The notes beneath the pieces were generated by a model. The model saw only the letters and a program-made list of their open reading frames with translations. It was not told where the DNA came from and searched no databases. Positions 27,831-36,354 of a stretch of 64,000 nucleotides of DNA are shown one piece after another. How positions within the stretch are numbered: position 1 is the stretch's first letter; every line of letters starts with the position of its first letter. This stretch comes from Carboxylicivirga sp. M1479 (GTDB lineage: Bacteria > Bacteroidota > Bacteroidia > Bacteroidales > Marinilabiliaceae). The position numbers and the translations under genes were made by a program. The stretch covers positions 62,001 to 126,000 of the forward strand of contig NZ_VKDE01000020.1 of assembly GCF_007097485.1 (NCBI RefSeq), given 5' to 3'.

Positions 27831-28819
27831 TGGACTCAAAAATGACTAAAAGAAAAAATAAGTTGATACCATTGGGTAAACGAGATTACCGTCAATACAC
27901 TATCTATTGCCTATTGTTTCTCGCGTGCATATTACCGAAAAAAATAAATGCACAGCAAACCCCAATGCATACGCAATATATGTTTAATACTTTATCGTAT
28001 AACCCGGCTTACGCAGGAACAAGAGAAGTTTTAAGCATTATGGCCTCATCGCGCCATCAATGGGTCGGTTTTGAAGGAGCTCCATCGACTCAAACCATAA
28101 CCGCACATTCGGCCGTTGGAGACAAGGTTGGCGTTGGCTTTTCATTAATGCACGATGTATTAGATCCAACCAAACAAACAGGCTTATATTTTGATTATGC
28201 TTACCGATTGAAAATATCGGAAAGTGGCCAACTATCTTTTGGTCTAAAAGGTGGCTTAAATTTTTACCAGAATAATGTAAGTAGTTTAAACACCGGTAGC
28301 GTAACCAACGACCCAGCCCTCAGTGGATCGGACTATAGTAAGGTACTTCCTAATTTCGGATTTGGCCTTTATTATTACTCAAGTAAGTTTTACCTTGGAG
28401 CTTCAATACCACGTCTACTTGAAAACAAGCTTGATAATGGTGACATTGAGGTACTCGGGGAAAGTGGTAAACAAAACAGACATTATTTCATTACGTCAGG
28501 CTATGTTTTTGACATGAATGAAAATATTAAATTTAAGCCAAGTATTTTAGCACAATTTACTCAGGCTGCCCCTATGTCAATGGACATCAACCTTAACTTC
28601 TTATTAAAAGAAAAGTTATGGATTGGAGGTTTCTACCGGATTCAGGATGCATTTGGAGGAATTCTGCAGTACCAGTTCAATCAGCAATTTCGCATTGGCT
28701 ATGCGTACGAAATGATCACGAATGAATTAAGCAATTACACCAGCGGAACTCACGAAATAATGTTACGTTATGAATTTAATTTCACAAAAGAAAAAGTTCA
28801 GCACCCAAGGCATTTTTAA
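27830..28819 (+). CDS. PorP/SprF-family outer-membrane protein
   Basis: A 329-residue barrel of the T9SS-associated PorP/SprF family. It has the N-terminal signature HTQYMFNTLSYNPAYAGTRE, SRHQWVGFEGAPSTQTITAH, and the closing pattern FRIGYAYEMITNELSNYTSG, THEIMLRYEF. The signal peptide follows a basic segment; a second Met five codons in is an alternative start. The ATG overlaps the stop of the adhesin gene (TAATG), so translation is coupled. As for SprB/SprF, it probably helps secrete or anchor the adhesin on the cell surface. Confidence 0.94.
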   Translation: MDSKMTKRKNKLIPLGKRDYRQYTIYCLLFLACILPKKINAQQTPMHTQYMFNTLSYNPAYAGTREVLSIMASSRHQWVGFEGAPSTQTITAHSAVGDKVGVGFSLMHDVLDPTKQTGLYFDYAYRLKISESGQLSFGLKGGLNFYQNNVSSLNTGSVTNDPALSGSDYSKVLPNFGFGLYYYSSKFYLGASIPRLLENKLDNGDIEVLGESGKQNRHYFITSGYVFDMNENIKFKPSILAQFTQAAPMSMDINLNFLLKEKLWIGGFYRIQDAFGGILQYQFNQQFRIGYAYEMITNELSNYTSGTHEIMLRYEFNFTKEKVQHPRHF

Positions 28820-28820
28820 C

Positions 28821-30326
28821 ATGAAGATATTCCTAATTATAATATTTATTGGTTTCAGCCTTTTTGCAGGTGCTCAATCAAAGGAGCTTCAGAAAGCAGA
28901 TGACTTATTTAATAAATTCAATTACTCTAAAGCCATTTCATCTTATCAAAAGATTTTGAATAAGGGTAAACACACCTACTATTGCAGTACCAAAATTGCC
29001 GAATGCTATACTAAACAAAACAACAGTGAGGAAGCAATATTATGGTACAAAAAGTGTATTGAACACCCAGAATTTGACTCGAAACTATACCTTAGTTTAG
29101 CTCAGGAATTACTTAAGGAAGGCAAGCAACAAGAGGCCTCTGTCTTCTTTCACAAATATTACCAACACAACCAATCCCCCCATCAGCTTCTAACCCTATC
29201 TTATATTGAATATTACAACGAATTATACAGAGATTCGAATAGATACAAAGCTATTCCCTTAACTATTAACACGCAGTACGATGAATTTGGTCCGGCCCTT
29301 TACCAAAACGAAATGGTATTTACATCTAATCGACCACTAAAAAGTATTTCAAAACGGAATGATGTGCAAACGGGTCAAGCCTTTTTTAATTTATTTACGG
29401 TTGACAAAACCAGTTCTGAAGCCAAATTATTTAGCAAAGATTTGCAAACAAAGTACAACGATGGACCAGTTAGCTTTTCAACCGATCTTAAAACCATTTA
29501 CATTACCCGCAACACTAATTTTGAGACAAAAGGAATTAACACCCTGGATGTTTTTGTAACAAAAGCCAGTGGTGAAGGTTGGTCTAAAGATATTAAGCGC
29601 TTGCCTATTCGAAAAGGCAATTATACGGTAGCGCACGCCACCATCTCAAACAATGGACAATATTTATTCTTCTCATCAGATATGCCTGGTGGATATGGAG
29701 GAATGGACCTATACGCTTGTGAAATAAAAAATGGTTTTATCGGACAGGCAACTAATCTTGGAAAACATGTTAATACGGCTGGTAACGAAATCTTTCCATT
29801 TGTTGATAGTAAAGATGTCTTGTATTTTTCTTCCAACATGCATCCTGGGATAGGTGGATACGACCTTTTCTTTTCAAAGAAAATAAATGGCCAATATTCA
29901 ATCCCGTTCAACATGGGCTATCCGGCCAATAGTAAAGCCGATGACTTTAGCCTTGTACTAGATACCAATAGCAAATTTGGTTTCTTCGCATCTAATAGAG
30001 GTGGCGGTCAAGGAGGAGACGATCTTTACGCCCTACAGATAATTCAAGCAGTTGATTATTGCATGGTAGAAGCAACTGTGTATAGCCACGCTGATTCAAC
30101 TTTACTAGCCAACGCCTTTGTTAATATAATTAATGTTGAAACAGGTATATCAACAAGCACAAAAACGAATAGTTCGGGTAAATTTATATGCCATTTGAAA
30201 AAAGATAAAAAATATACTTTTGAAGTCAGACGCAAGTTATACACTGACTTTAAAGGAGTTCTAACACCTGAAGAATTGCAGAAATTTGATGTATTAAAAT
30301 TAAACATCGGACTTCAAGAAAAGTAA
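28821..30326 (+). CDS. PorE-like TPR/PD40/carboxypeptidase-regulatory protein lacking OmpA domain
   Basis: The start at 28821, one base after the PorP stop, gives a clean signal peptide (IIIFIGFSLFAGAQ); an ORF from 28770 would only add overlap. Tetratricopeptide helices occupy about 20-125 (ADDLFNKFNYSKAISSYQKI). PD40/WD40-like propeller blades follow (YLFFSSDMPGGYGGMDLYAC, YFSSNMHPGIGGYDLFFSK, GFFASNRGGGQGGDDLYALQ). A carboxypeptidase-regulatory-like domain closes the protein (AFVNIINVETGISTSTKTNS). The T9SS subunit PorE carries these plus a peptidoglycan-binding OmpA domain, which is absent here. It is cotranscribed with the adhesin and PorP genes. Confidence 0.88.
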   Translation: MKIFLIIIFIGFSLFAGAQSKELQKADDLFNKFNYSKAISSYQKILNKGKHTYYCSTKIAECYTKQNNSEEAILWYKKCIEHPEFDSKLYLSLAQELLKEGKQQEASVFFHKYYQHNQSPHQLLTLSYIEYYNELYRDSNRYKAIPLTINTQYDEFGPALYQNEMVFTSNRPLKSISKRNDVQTGQAFFNLFTVDKTSSEAKLFSKDLQTKYNDGPVSFSTDLKTIYITRNTNFETKGINTLDVFVTKASGEGWSKDIKRLPIRKGNYTVAHATISNNGQYLFFSSDMPGGYGGMDLYACEIKNGFIGQATNLGKHVNTAGNEIFPFVDSKDVLYFSSNMHPGIGGYDLFFSKKINGQYSIPFNMGYPANSKADDFSLVLDTNSKFGFFASNRGGGQGGDDLYALQIIQAVDYCMVEATVYSHADSTLLANAFVNIINVETGISTSTKTNSSGKFICHLKKDKKYTFEVRRKLYTDFKGVLTPEELQKFDVLKLNIGLQEK

Positions 30327-30348
30327 TGTTTTATCACCTTTGATTTAT

Positions 30349-30356
30349 TACTTTTG
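30349..30356 (+). promoter_or_regulatory. -7 promoter box TACTTTTG, almost touching the start codon
   Basis: TAnnTTTG match ending only five bases before the ATG at 30362, which implies a leaderless or near-leaderless mRNA if used. Confidence 0.45.
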
Positions 30357-30361
30357 CGGCG

Positions 30362-31255
30362 ATGAATGAGTCTTTTTTAGTGTATCACGAGCCTGTATTT
30401 CGCCCTCCCTCAGAGGCGAATTCTATTATACTTCAAGTAACACATGGTTGCGAATGGAATAGGTGTACATTTTGCGAAATGTACAGCAGTAAACGATTTT
30501 CGATTAAACCATGGAGTACCATACAAAAGGAAATAAATTTACTTTCGGGCCTACACCCATCGGCCAATCGTTTATTTATTGGCGATGGAGATATATTTGC
30601 TGTTGACTTTGAAACGATTCTTCAAACAATTTTACTACTAAAAAAAAGCTTTACTAAACTTAGGCGAATTTCTAGTTACGCCTCTTCACGAACTCTCAAT
30701 AGTTTTAGCCTTGAACAATTAAAAGAACTTAAGAGTGCAGGACTTGATTTATTATACATTGGATTAGAATCTGGCGACGATCAAGTGCTCTCCATAATGA
30801 ATAAAGGCACAACTTTTCAAGAGCAAGAAAAGGCTGCTTTAAAAGCTAAAGCTGCAGGCTTTAAGCTATCTGTAATGATATTAAACGGACTTGGAGGTAC
30901 AGAATATTCACAAAACCACGCCATTAATTCAGCTAAACTTTTAAATCGAATACAACCTGATTTATTGGCGCTTTTGGTTATCTCTTTCCCGCTTGGATAT
31001 GACCATTTTAAGAATAGGTTAAAACATCCTTTTGAAGCCCTTTCACAATTAGAAATATTAAAGGAGATGCGCCTACTATTAAGTCACCTTGAATTGAAAA
31101 GTACCGTTTTCAGAAGCGACCATGCGTCTAACTATCTGGTATTTAAAGGAGGCCTTAATCGCGACAAGGACAAGTTTATCAACCAACTCGATCATATTAT
31201 CGAACATACCATCCAAGTTAAAAAACCACACATTAACGAAAGTAGGTTCTTGTAA
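30362..31255 (+). CDS. Radical SAM protein
   Basis: A 297-residue protein with the cluster-binding segment VTHGCEWNRCTFCEMY. The spacing is C-x4-C-x2-C rather than the commonest C-x3-C-x2-C. LFIGDGDIFAV, RRISSYASSRTLNSF, LLYIGLESGDDQVLSIMNKG and LSVMILNGLGGTE are typical of the Elp3/MiaB-like radical SAM barrel. No B12-binding or TRAM domain is attached. The reaction is not predictable from sequence. Upstream is the T9SS module and downstream a convergent MFS gene, so context adds little. Confidence 0.88.
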   Translation: MNESFLVYHEPVFRPPSEANSIILQVTHGCEWNRCTFCEMYSSKRFSIKPWSTIQKEINLLSGLHPSANRLFIGDGDIFAVDFETILQTILLLKKSFTKLRRISSYASSRTLNSFSLEQLKELKSAGLDLLYIGLESGDDQVLSIMNKGTTFQEQEKAALKAKAAGFKLSVMILNGLGGTEYSQNHAINSAKLLNRIQPDLLALLVISFPLGYDHFKNRLKHPFEALSQLEILKEMRLLLSHLELKSTVFRSDHASNYLVFKGGLNRDKDKFINQLDHIIEHTIQVKKPHINESRFL

Positions 31256-31282
31256 GCTGAAGATAATTTGAGCTGAAACAGC

Positions 31283-32434
31283 TTATTTTTTGGACATACG
31301 AAGTACAACGGGCACAGATAAAAAGGCGAAAGCTCCTACAACAATATAAGTTGTTTCTAAAGTGAGATAATCACCCATTAAACCTACGACCATTACCATA
31401 ATTGCACCAATTAAAAAGGTGGTAGTCATAAATACGGCATTAACAAAACTACTATGCTTTGTTTTGTACTCGTTTACGATTGCCAAAAAAACTGGTCCTG
31501 TGGCAAACAGGAATAATCCTGATGCAATTAAAGCAAGTATTTGCAGCCAGCCTGTTGTATATAAAAAAGCAAAAAATAAAGTAGGTGCACCAATACTAGC
31601 AATTAGCAAGGTGCTACGTCGCCCTATCTTATCAGAAATAGTCCCCGCAAAAAAGGTTCCTAATACACCCGCTCCTTGTAAAATTGATAAAGCAATACCA
31701 GCGTACCAAAGAGACTCACCCCTGCTTTTTAAAAATATAGGCAGATAAAATGTTAAAGCCGACTTCATGGCAGCCCTAAAAAATAAAATAAGCGCAATAC
31801 TCGAAATAAGCGGAAAAAACGATTTAAACGTTTTAAGATAATCTAAACGATGACTACTACTAACATCTTCTGCAATAGAAATATTACGCAGTCTAAAATA
31901 CAATAATAAAGAAGCCAATATGCCAGTTGGGATAAAGTAAGTTACACCATTTAAGCCCCACAACTCTACAGCACCAAGTGCGGCTACAGGACCAGCCGAG
32001 CGGGCCAATTCACCACCAACCATATAAAAACTCATTCCCATACCCACTCTATTGCCAGACACTTTTCGCATCATAACAGGCGATGGCACATGAAAGAATG
32101 AACTACTGATACCACTGATTAAAACCAAGAGAATAAGAGTGAGCTTATTGGGCGCCACAGTTATTAAACTCATAGCCACAGCCGTAACTGCAGGCGTAAA
32201 AATCACAAAATACCTGGCTTTGGTACGCTCAGCAAGCATTCCCACAAAAGGATTAAGTAAAGTTGGAAGCCTTTGCACCACGGACAGAAAACCTGCAAAG
32301 GTTAAGCTAAAACCCATTGTATCGCGCAATAAAGGGAGTAAAGGAGCTAAAAAAGCGGTATAAATATCATGAAAAAAATGAGCCACGGTAATTAAACTTA
32401 CCTTCGACCATTCAAATTTCGTACTCTCCTTCAT
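31283..32434 (-). CDS. Major facilitator superfamily transporter (fosmidomycin-resistance-like)
   Basis: A 383-residue inner-membrane protein with about 12 hydrophobic helices. The N-terminal HFFHDIYTAFLAPLLPLLRD and the loop SSFFHVPSPVMMRKVSGNRV resemble the Fsr fosmidomycin-resistance family. The second-half DKIGRRSTLL is the MFS loop 8-9 motif. MAERTK-like spacing between helices 2 and 3 (GMLAERTKARY) is also present. It is probably a proton-driven efflux pump; the substrate is not known. It lies in a minus-strand run behind the cyclophilin and DUF3127 genes but is separated from them by a terminator. Confidence 0.9.
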   Translation of the reverse strand: MKESTKFEWSKVSLITVAHFFHDIYTAFLAPLLPLLRDTMGFSLTFAGFLSVVQRLPTLLNPFVGMLAERTKARYFVIFTPAVTAVAMSLITVAPNKLTLILLVLISGISSSFFHVPSPVMMRKVSGNRVGMGMSFYMVGGELARSAGPVAALGAVELWGLNGVTYFIPTGILASLLLYFRLRNISIAEDVSSSHRLDYLKTFKSFFPLISSIALILFFRAAMKSALTFYLPIFLKSRGESLWYAGIALSILQGAGVLGTFFAGTISDKIGRRSTLLIASIGAPTLFFAFLYTTGWLQILALIASGLFLFATGPVFLAIVNEYKTKHSSFVNAVFMTTTFLIGAIMVMVVGLMGDYLTLETTYIVVGAFAFLSVPVVLRMSKK

Positions 32435-32461
32435 TCTAAGCTCTACTTAATAAATAACTGA

Positions 32462-32493
32462 TAAAAAAAATCCTGAACACAAGGTTCAGGATT
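32462..32493 (-). terminator. Intrinsic terminator after the DUF3127 gene
   Basis: Perfect 10-base arms (32469-32478 and 32484-32493). On the minus strand they are followed by eight T. Separates DUF3127 from the MFS gene. Confidence 0.82.
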
Positions 32494-32500
32494 TGAAATA

Positions 32501-32875
32501 TTAAAATGGTAAGTCTTCTTCTGGACTGGCAGGTGGTATATCTGCTTCGTTGAATGAAGGTGCAGGTGCTCCTGGTGGAACAGCAGCTTCTTCTTTCTCA
32601 ATTCTCCAAGCCTCAAGGTTAGAGAAGTAGTTAACACGACCATCTTTCTCCCACTTACGGCCACGAATATTAAAGCTTACTTTAATTTGCTCTCCTACTT
32701 GTATAGGATCAAGTAAATTACAACGATCCTGAGTTAATTGAAACTTAACAAAGTCATTCCAATCTGAGTTACGCTCATTAACTACTTCTATTACAAACTC
32801 ACGCTTTTTAAAGCTGGCACTTATGTCTTGTGTATCGTCCTTTACAATTACACTACCTGAAATCTCAAAGTTCAT
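32501..32875 (-). CDS. DUF3127 OB-fold-like protein with SSB-type acidic tip
   Basis: This 124-residue protein matches DUF3127: FEISGSVIVKDDTQDISASF, KKREFVIEVV, WNDFVKFQLTQDRCNLLD and VSFNIRGRKWEKDGRVNYF, a predicted OB fold. After a Pro/Ala-rich linker it ends PPASPEEDLPF. That ending closely resembles the DDDIPF tip by which SSB proteins dock DNA repair and replication enzymes. The family is often seen in phages and Bacteroidota. I infer single-stranded DNA binding; no assay is known to me. It is 16 bases from the cyclophilin gene and probably cotranscribed with it. Confidence 0.88.
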   Translation of the reverse strand: MNFEISGSVIVKDDTQDISASFKKREFVIEVVNERNSDWNDFVKFQLTQDRCNLLDPIQVGEQIKVSFNIRGRKWEKDGRVNYFSNLEAWRIEKEEAAVPPGAPAPSFNEADIPPASPEEDLPF

Positions 32876-32891
32876 ACTTAGTCAGTTCTAT

Positions 32892-33347
32892 TTAGTTTAC
32901 TACAATTTTAACAATTTCATCTCCTTGGCGGATATCATCAATCACATCAAGTCCTTCAACTACTTTACCAAAGCAAGTATGCTGACGATCGAGGTGCTGT
33001 GTATTTTCACGTCCATGACATATAAAAAATTGAGATCCACCAGTATTACGACCAGCGTGAGCCATTGACAACACACCTTTATCATGGTACTGATTATCTC
33101 CATCCAACTCACAATCTATACTGTAGCCAGGGCCACCAGTACCAGCTCTTGGACTGCTTTTATCTCTTGAGTGAGGGCAACCTCCTTGAATAACGAAGTC
33201 AGGAATTACACGGTGAAATGATAATCCATCATAAAAACCTTCTTTTGCAAGTTTTATAAAGTTATCGACCGTTTTTGGAGCATCAGTCTCATAAAACTCA
33301 ACCTTCATGATGCCTTTTTCTGTATGAATCTCTGCTGTTTTCATCAA
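32892..33347 (-). CDS. Cyclophilin-type peptidyl-prolyl cis-trans isomerase
   Basis: A 151-residue cytosolic cyclophilin with no signal peptide. It has the catalytic Arg in [14 protein letters not shown], the binding-pocket run [15 protein letters not shown], and [18 protein letters not shown]. The position of the cyclosporin-contact Trp holds His, as in most bacterial forms. The short Cys-containing insert [20 protein letters not shown] is typical of the bacterial single-domain type. It assists folding at X-Pro bonds. First gene of a probable operon with DUF3127. Confidence 0.95.
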   Translation of the reverse strand: MMKTAEIHTEKGIMKVEFYETDAPKTVDNFIKLAKEGFYDGLSFHRVIPDFVIQGGCPHSRDKSSPRAGTGGPGYSIDCELDGDNQYHDKGVLSMAHAGRNTGGSQFFICHGRENTQHLDRQHTCFGKVVEGLDVIDDIRQGDEIVKIVVN

Positions 33348-33808
33348 TCTAATTTATTTAATTCTCTATATAAATTTCAATAAGTATCTCACCATCACGT
33401 TCAGTTACCTAGCACCAACTAAATACATTCCTCAAGCAACTTATTTTCAAGCCCTAACCAACCAACTACATTCAATTAAAATCACTTCAACCTGCAGCCT
33501 GTTTAGCCATACAAAAATACGATAAATAGTTGAAGCATCACAACCTGTTTGACTCATTAAAAAAACATGTAGGCAATTATACATTAAATAACTAAAACAA
33601 GACACTCATATAAGGCCCTAAAAAGACTTTATTCGCTTCCAAAATCAATTTGTTCGCTTTCGAACACCCAGTTGTTTCAGTATCGTTCAAAAATAAAAGA
33701 TGTCAATATCCTTATTTCTCCTTAAAGACCTCTATTGTAGTTGCTTATATTTATTGGCACAACGATTGATATATCACTAGCGTTGTTAAATACTAAAAAA
33801 TAATTGTC
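33348..33808. other. Divergent intergenic region between cyclophilin and WMTDL-repeat genes
   Basis: AT-rich, 461 bases. A short palindrome gttcg-cttt-cgaac is near 33650. I see no tRNA, no small gene with coding character and no clear TAnnTTTG box. Confidence 0.5.
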
Positions 33809-34315
33809 ATGAAAAATTTAAATAATCTAAACGCAAAATCTATTTTAAGTGCATTGTTCCTTTCATTAATTATCTCAATTAGTTTGGTTGCTCAACCAAG
33901 TGAATATATCGCCGACGAAAGTGAAATGGATTTAACTGTTGAAACATGGATGACTGATCTTAATTCATTTGACAATGATGAATCCGAAATGGTAATTGAA
34001 GACTGGATGACTGATTTAAATAGCTTTTACTATGAAGAAGCCGAATTATTAGTTGTTGAAGACTGGATGACCGATTTGGAATCATTTAATATAGGTGAAG
34101 ACTACTCAATGGAAGTAGAACTTTGGATGACTAGCTTGGATGAATTCTATTGCATTGAATCATTTCTATTGGCCGATGCCGATGAGGCTGTATTAGAAAT
34201 TGAAGAATGGATGACTGATCTTACAGCATATGGGAAAGTAAGTGCTTCAGAAATAGAAGGAATTAAGGATATAGATTTTAGTTCAGATGAAGTAATACTT
34301 GTTGCGCTTAAGTAA
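33809..34315 (+). CDS. Small secreted acidic protein with WMTDL repeats
   Basis: A 168-residue protein with a signal peptide (FLSLIISISLVAQ). The mature part is very acidic and is built from five imperfect units of about 20-25 residues centred on E-x-WMTDL-x-SF (ETWMTDLNSF, EDWMTDLNSF, EDWMTDLESF, ELWMTSLDEF, EEWMTDLTAY). No catalytic motif, sorting domain or lipobox is present. The regular Trp and acidic spacing suggests a repeat solenoid or amphipathic helices that bind cations or a membrane. Family and role are unknown. Long upstream region and its own terminator: monocistronic. Confidence 0.8.
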   Translation: MKNLNNLNAKSILSALFLSLIISISLVAQPSEYIADESEMDLTVETWMTDLNSFDNDESEMVIEDWMTDLNSFYYEEAELLVVEDWMTDLESFNIGEDYSMEVELWMTSLDEFYCIESFLLADADEAVLEIEEWMTDLTAYGKVSASEIEGIKDIDFSSDEVILVALK

Positions 34316-34342
34316 GCAATTATTCATGACAACAATATATAG

Positions 34343-34369
34343 AATGCCAGCAGATGCTGGCATTTTTTT
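34343..34369 (+). terminator. Intrinsic terminator
   Basis: Nine-base arms aatgccagc/gctggcatt (34343-34351 and 34356-34364) followed by seven T. Confidence 0.87.
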
Positions 34370-34373
34370 GTAC

Positions 34374-35390
34374 CTAGAAATACCTTATGGACTGCACTCC
34401 TTTTTCCTCATCTGATTTTGTTACTTTCTTACGATTAAAACGCCTGTCGCGATTACGTTTTATAAAACTATTGCTATCAATCATTAATGATACTTCATGA
34501 CTTCCACCTCCGAACCTCAACTCTTTAGCAATTGAAAAATCATACGAGTAACAAATAGCCATTGTTTTAGACACTTGCACATTAAGCAAACTTGCAAATG
34601 TTTGATTAAAACGATAAGAAGCACCAACCCAAAACATGTTTTTATACATCAATTGTAGATTCACATCAATAGCATTAGATGTATTTTGCCTTAATCGTGC
34701 TAAAAAGGATGGCTTTAATGACACGTTTTTACCCAAATCAAAGGCATAACCAAAAGTAAAGTAGGCACTCCTAAATTGCTCTAGAACCACACTACCTGTC
34801 TCTTCGATAGACAATTTGTTAGATAAAATCTGAGGCATTGAAAACCCAACAAAAAATCGAGGAGAAAACAAGAATACACCTGCACCAAAATTGGGTTTAA
34901 AACCGTTTTCGAAATCTTGACTAAAACTTGGATCATTGTCTTCAATTACCTCCAGTGCATTTAAACCAACATTGTAATGATTGATTTGTGCACTTACACC
35001 CATTGACACAAATAAGTGATGATTAAGCCGGAGTAAGTAGCTATACATAGCAGTAAATTCATTTTGCTGAATTGGCCCGTTTTGATAACTTAAAACACTG
35101 GCACCCAATGATGCCATTCGTTTATTGAGTGGAGAATGAACATTTACAGCATAAGTCGTTGGGGCATCTTTAAGTCCCATCCATTGCTGACGCGACAATG
35201 CCTGAACGCTAAACGCATTTCTTACACCTGCATAGGCCGGATTAATTGTAAGCTGGCTATTCATATACTGAGACGATATAAAATCGCTCTGAGCAAATAC
35301 ATTATCGAGCGCAACTCCATGACACAGCAAAAGAACAATGCTGAGCATTCGCAGAAACGATATGCTGTTATTACTTAGCAACATATACAA
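34374..35390 (-). CDS. PorP/SprF-family outer-membrane protein
   Basis: A 338-residue PorP/SprF paralogue: SQYMNSQLTINPAYAGVRNA, SRQQWMGLKDAPTTYAVNVH, the beta-barrel body, and a C-terminal strand series (MAICYSYDFSIAKELRFGGG). A basic tail follows (RNRDRRFNRKKVTKSDEEKG), which is unusual because barrels normally end at the last strand. Its start overlaps the end of the upstream type B cargo gene by 20 bases, so the two are translationally coupled. Probable role: export or anchoring of that protein. Confidence 0.92.
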   Translation of the reverse strand: MYMLLSNNSISFLRMLSIVLLLCHGVALDNVFAQSDFISSQYMNSQLTINPAYAGVRNAFSVQALSRQQWMGLKDAPTTYAVNVHSPLNKRMASLGASVLSYQNGPIQQNEFTAMYSYLLRLNHHLFVSMGVSAQINHYNVGLNALEVIEDNDPSFSQDFENGFKPNFGAGVFLFSPRFFVGFSMPQILSNKLSIEETGSVVLEQFRSAYFTFGYAFDLGKNVSLKPSFLARLRQNTSNAIDVNLQLMYKNMFWVGASYRFNQTFASLLNVQVSKTMAICYSYDFSIAKELRFGGGSHEVSLMIDSNSFIKRNRDRRFNRKKVTKSDEEKGVQSIRYF

Positions 35391-36276
35391 AACCAGTTAA
35401 TTGCTCACCAAAACCTTGTATATTAAAAACATAGTAATAAGTACCTGCTAAAACTAATTTTCCTTTTGAACTACCTTTGTTAGCAATGCCATCCCAATCG
35501 TTTTGATATTGTTCATTTTGATAGACAATATTCCCCCACGAATCGGCTACTGTTATAGAAATAGCTTGATAATTAGAAAAATCGGGCACATAAAAGGTAT
35601 CATTAATCCCATCACCATTGGGAGAAAAGCCTTGTGGAATGTAGAATTCAATGTCCCCTCCATGCTTAACATGAAAATAGATACGAGCAGTGCTACAATC
35701 ATTATCGGTATCACAAACCATATAATCCAAGGAATCAACTCCGATAAAACGACGTTCAAACTCAACCTCTAAGTTATTAGCTGTATTTAAGAGATACTCG
35801 CCCTGTTTCAAATCCCCAAAAATTGTTATGCTGAGTGGTTCATCTCCTTTTATTGTATCATTCCCAAGAAAGTCAACTTCAACAGGTGCTCCATGCAAAT
35901 AAACGACCGTATCATTTACAGCAATAGGTTTAAAATCAACATTTTCAATATCTACAAAAACACTGGCTTGATCACAACTACCATCGGTATTACATACTTT
36001 ATACATAAACTCATCCTTTCCAACAAACGAATAATCAGGAATAAATGTAATAGTATTATCAGCTTCAACTATAGCCTGACCATTAGATGGTTCCTCAACT
36101 ATAACCAAAGAGCTTACCCCATTCTGTAGACCAAAATCATTATTAAGAACAGGAATGTTAACGCTATTATTTTCAAAGCCACTTATTTTATCATCATAAG
36201 CATATACAGCCTCTTGCCCTTTACTACTAAAGACAATAATGGAAATGATAAAATATGTGAGAATACCAATGCGCAT
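35371..36276 (-). CDS. Secreted cadherin-like protein with type B T9SS sorting domain
   Basis: A 301-residue protein. After a signal peptide (IIVFSSKGQ) come two Ig/cadherin-like tandem domains (IPVLNNDFGLQNGVSSLVIV, FIPDYSFVGKDEFMYKVCNT; then VDFLGNDTIKGDEPLSI, FIGVDSLDYMVCDTDNDCST). The C-terminal type B sorting domain is FSPNGDGINDTFYVPDF to LTGFVYVAK. The tandem domains resemble those in the 2104-residue adhesin, so this is a miniature version of it. Its PorP partner overlaps its 3' end. Confidence 0.9.
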   Translation of the reverse strand: MRIGILTYFIISIIVFSSKGQEAVYAYDDKISGFENNSVNIPVLNNDFGLQNGVSSLVIVEEPSNGQAIVEADNTITFIPDYSFVGKDEFMYKVCNTDGSCDQASVFVDIENVDFKPIAVNDTVVYLHGAPVEVDFLGNDTIKGDEPLSITIFGDLKQGEYLLNTANNLEVEFERRFIGVDSLDYMVCDTDNDCSTARIYFHVKHGGDIEFYIPQGFSPNGDGINDTFYVPDFSNYQAISITVADSWGNIVYQNEQYQNDWDGIANKGSSKGKLVLAGTYYYVFNIQGFGEQLTGFVYVAK

Positions 36277-36354
36277 GCAAGCTTGATTTTAAAAGTCTGC
36301 CAGGCACCAAAATTAGCATTATTACAACTCTAAACAACACCAATCAAGAGAGGA

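Noticed and set aside
32443-32664. Minus-strand 73-codon frame overlapping the DUF3127 gene
   Set aside because: It is an alternative frame of the DUF3127 3' end and includes the terminator hairpin.
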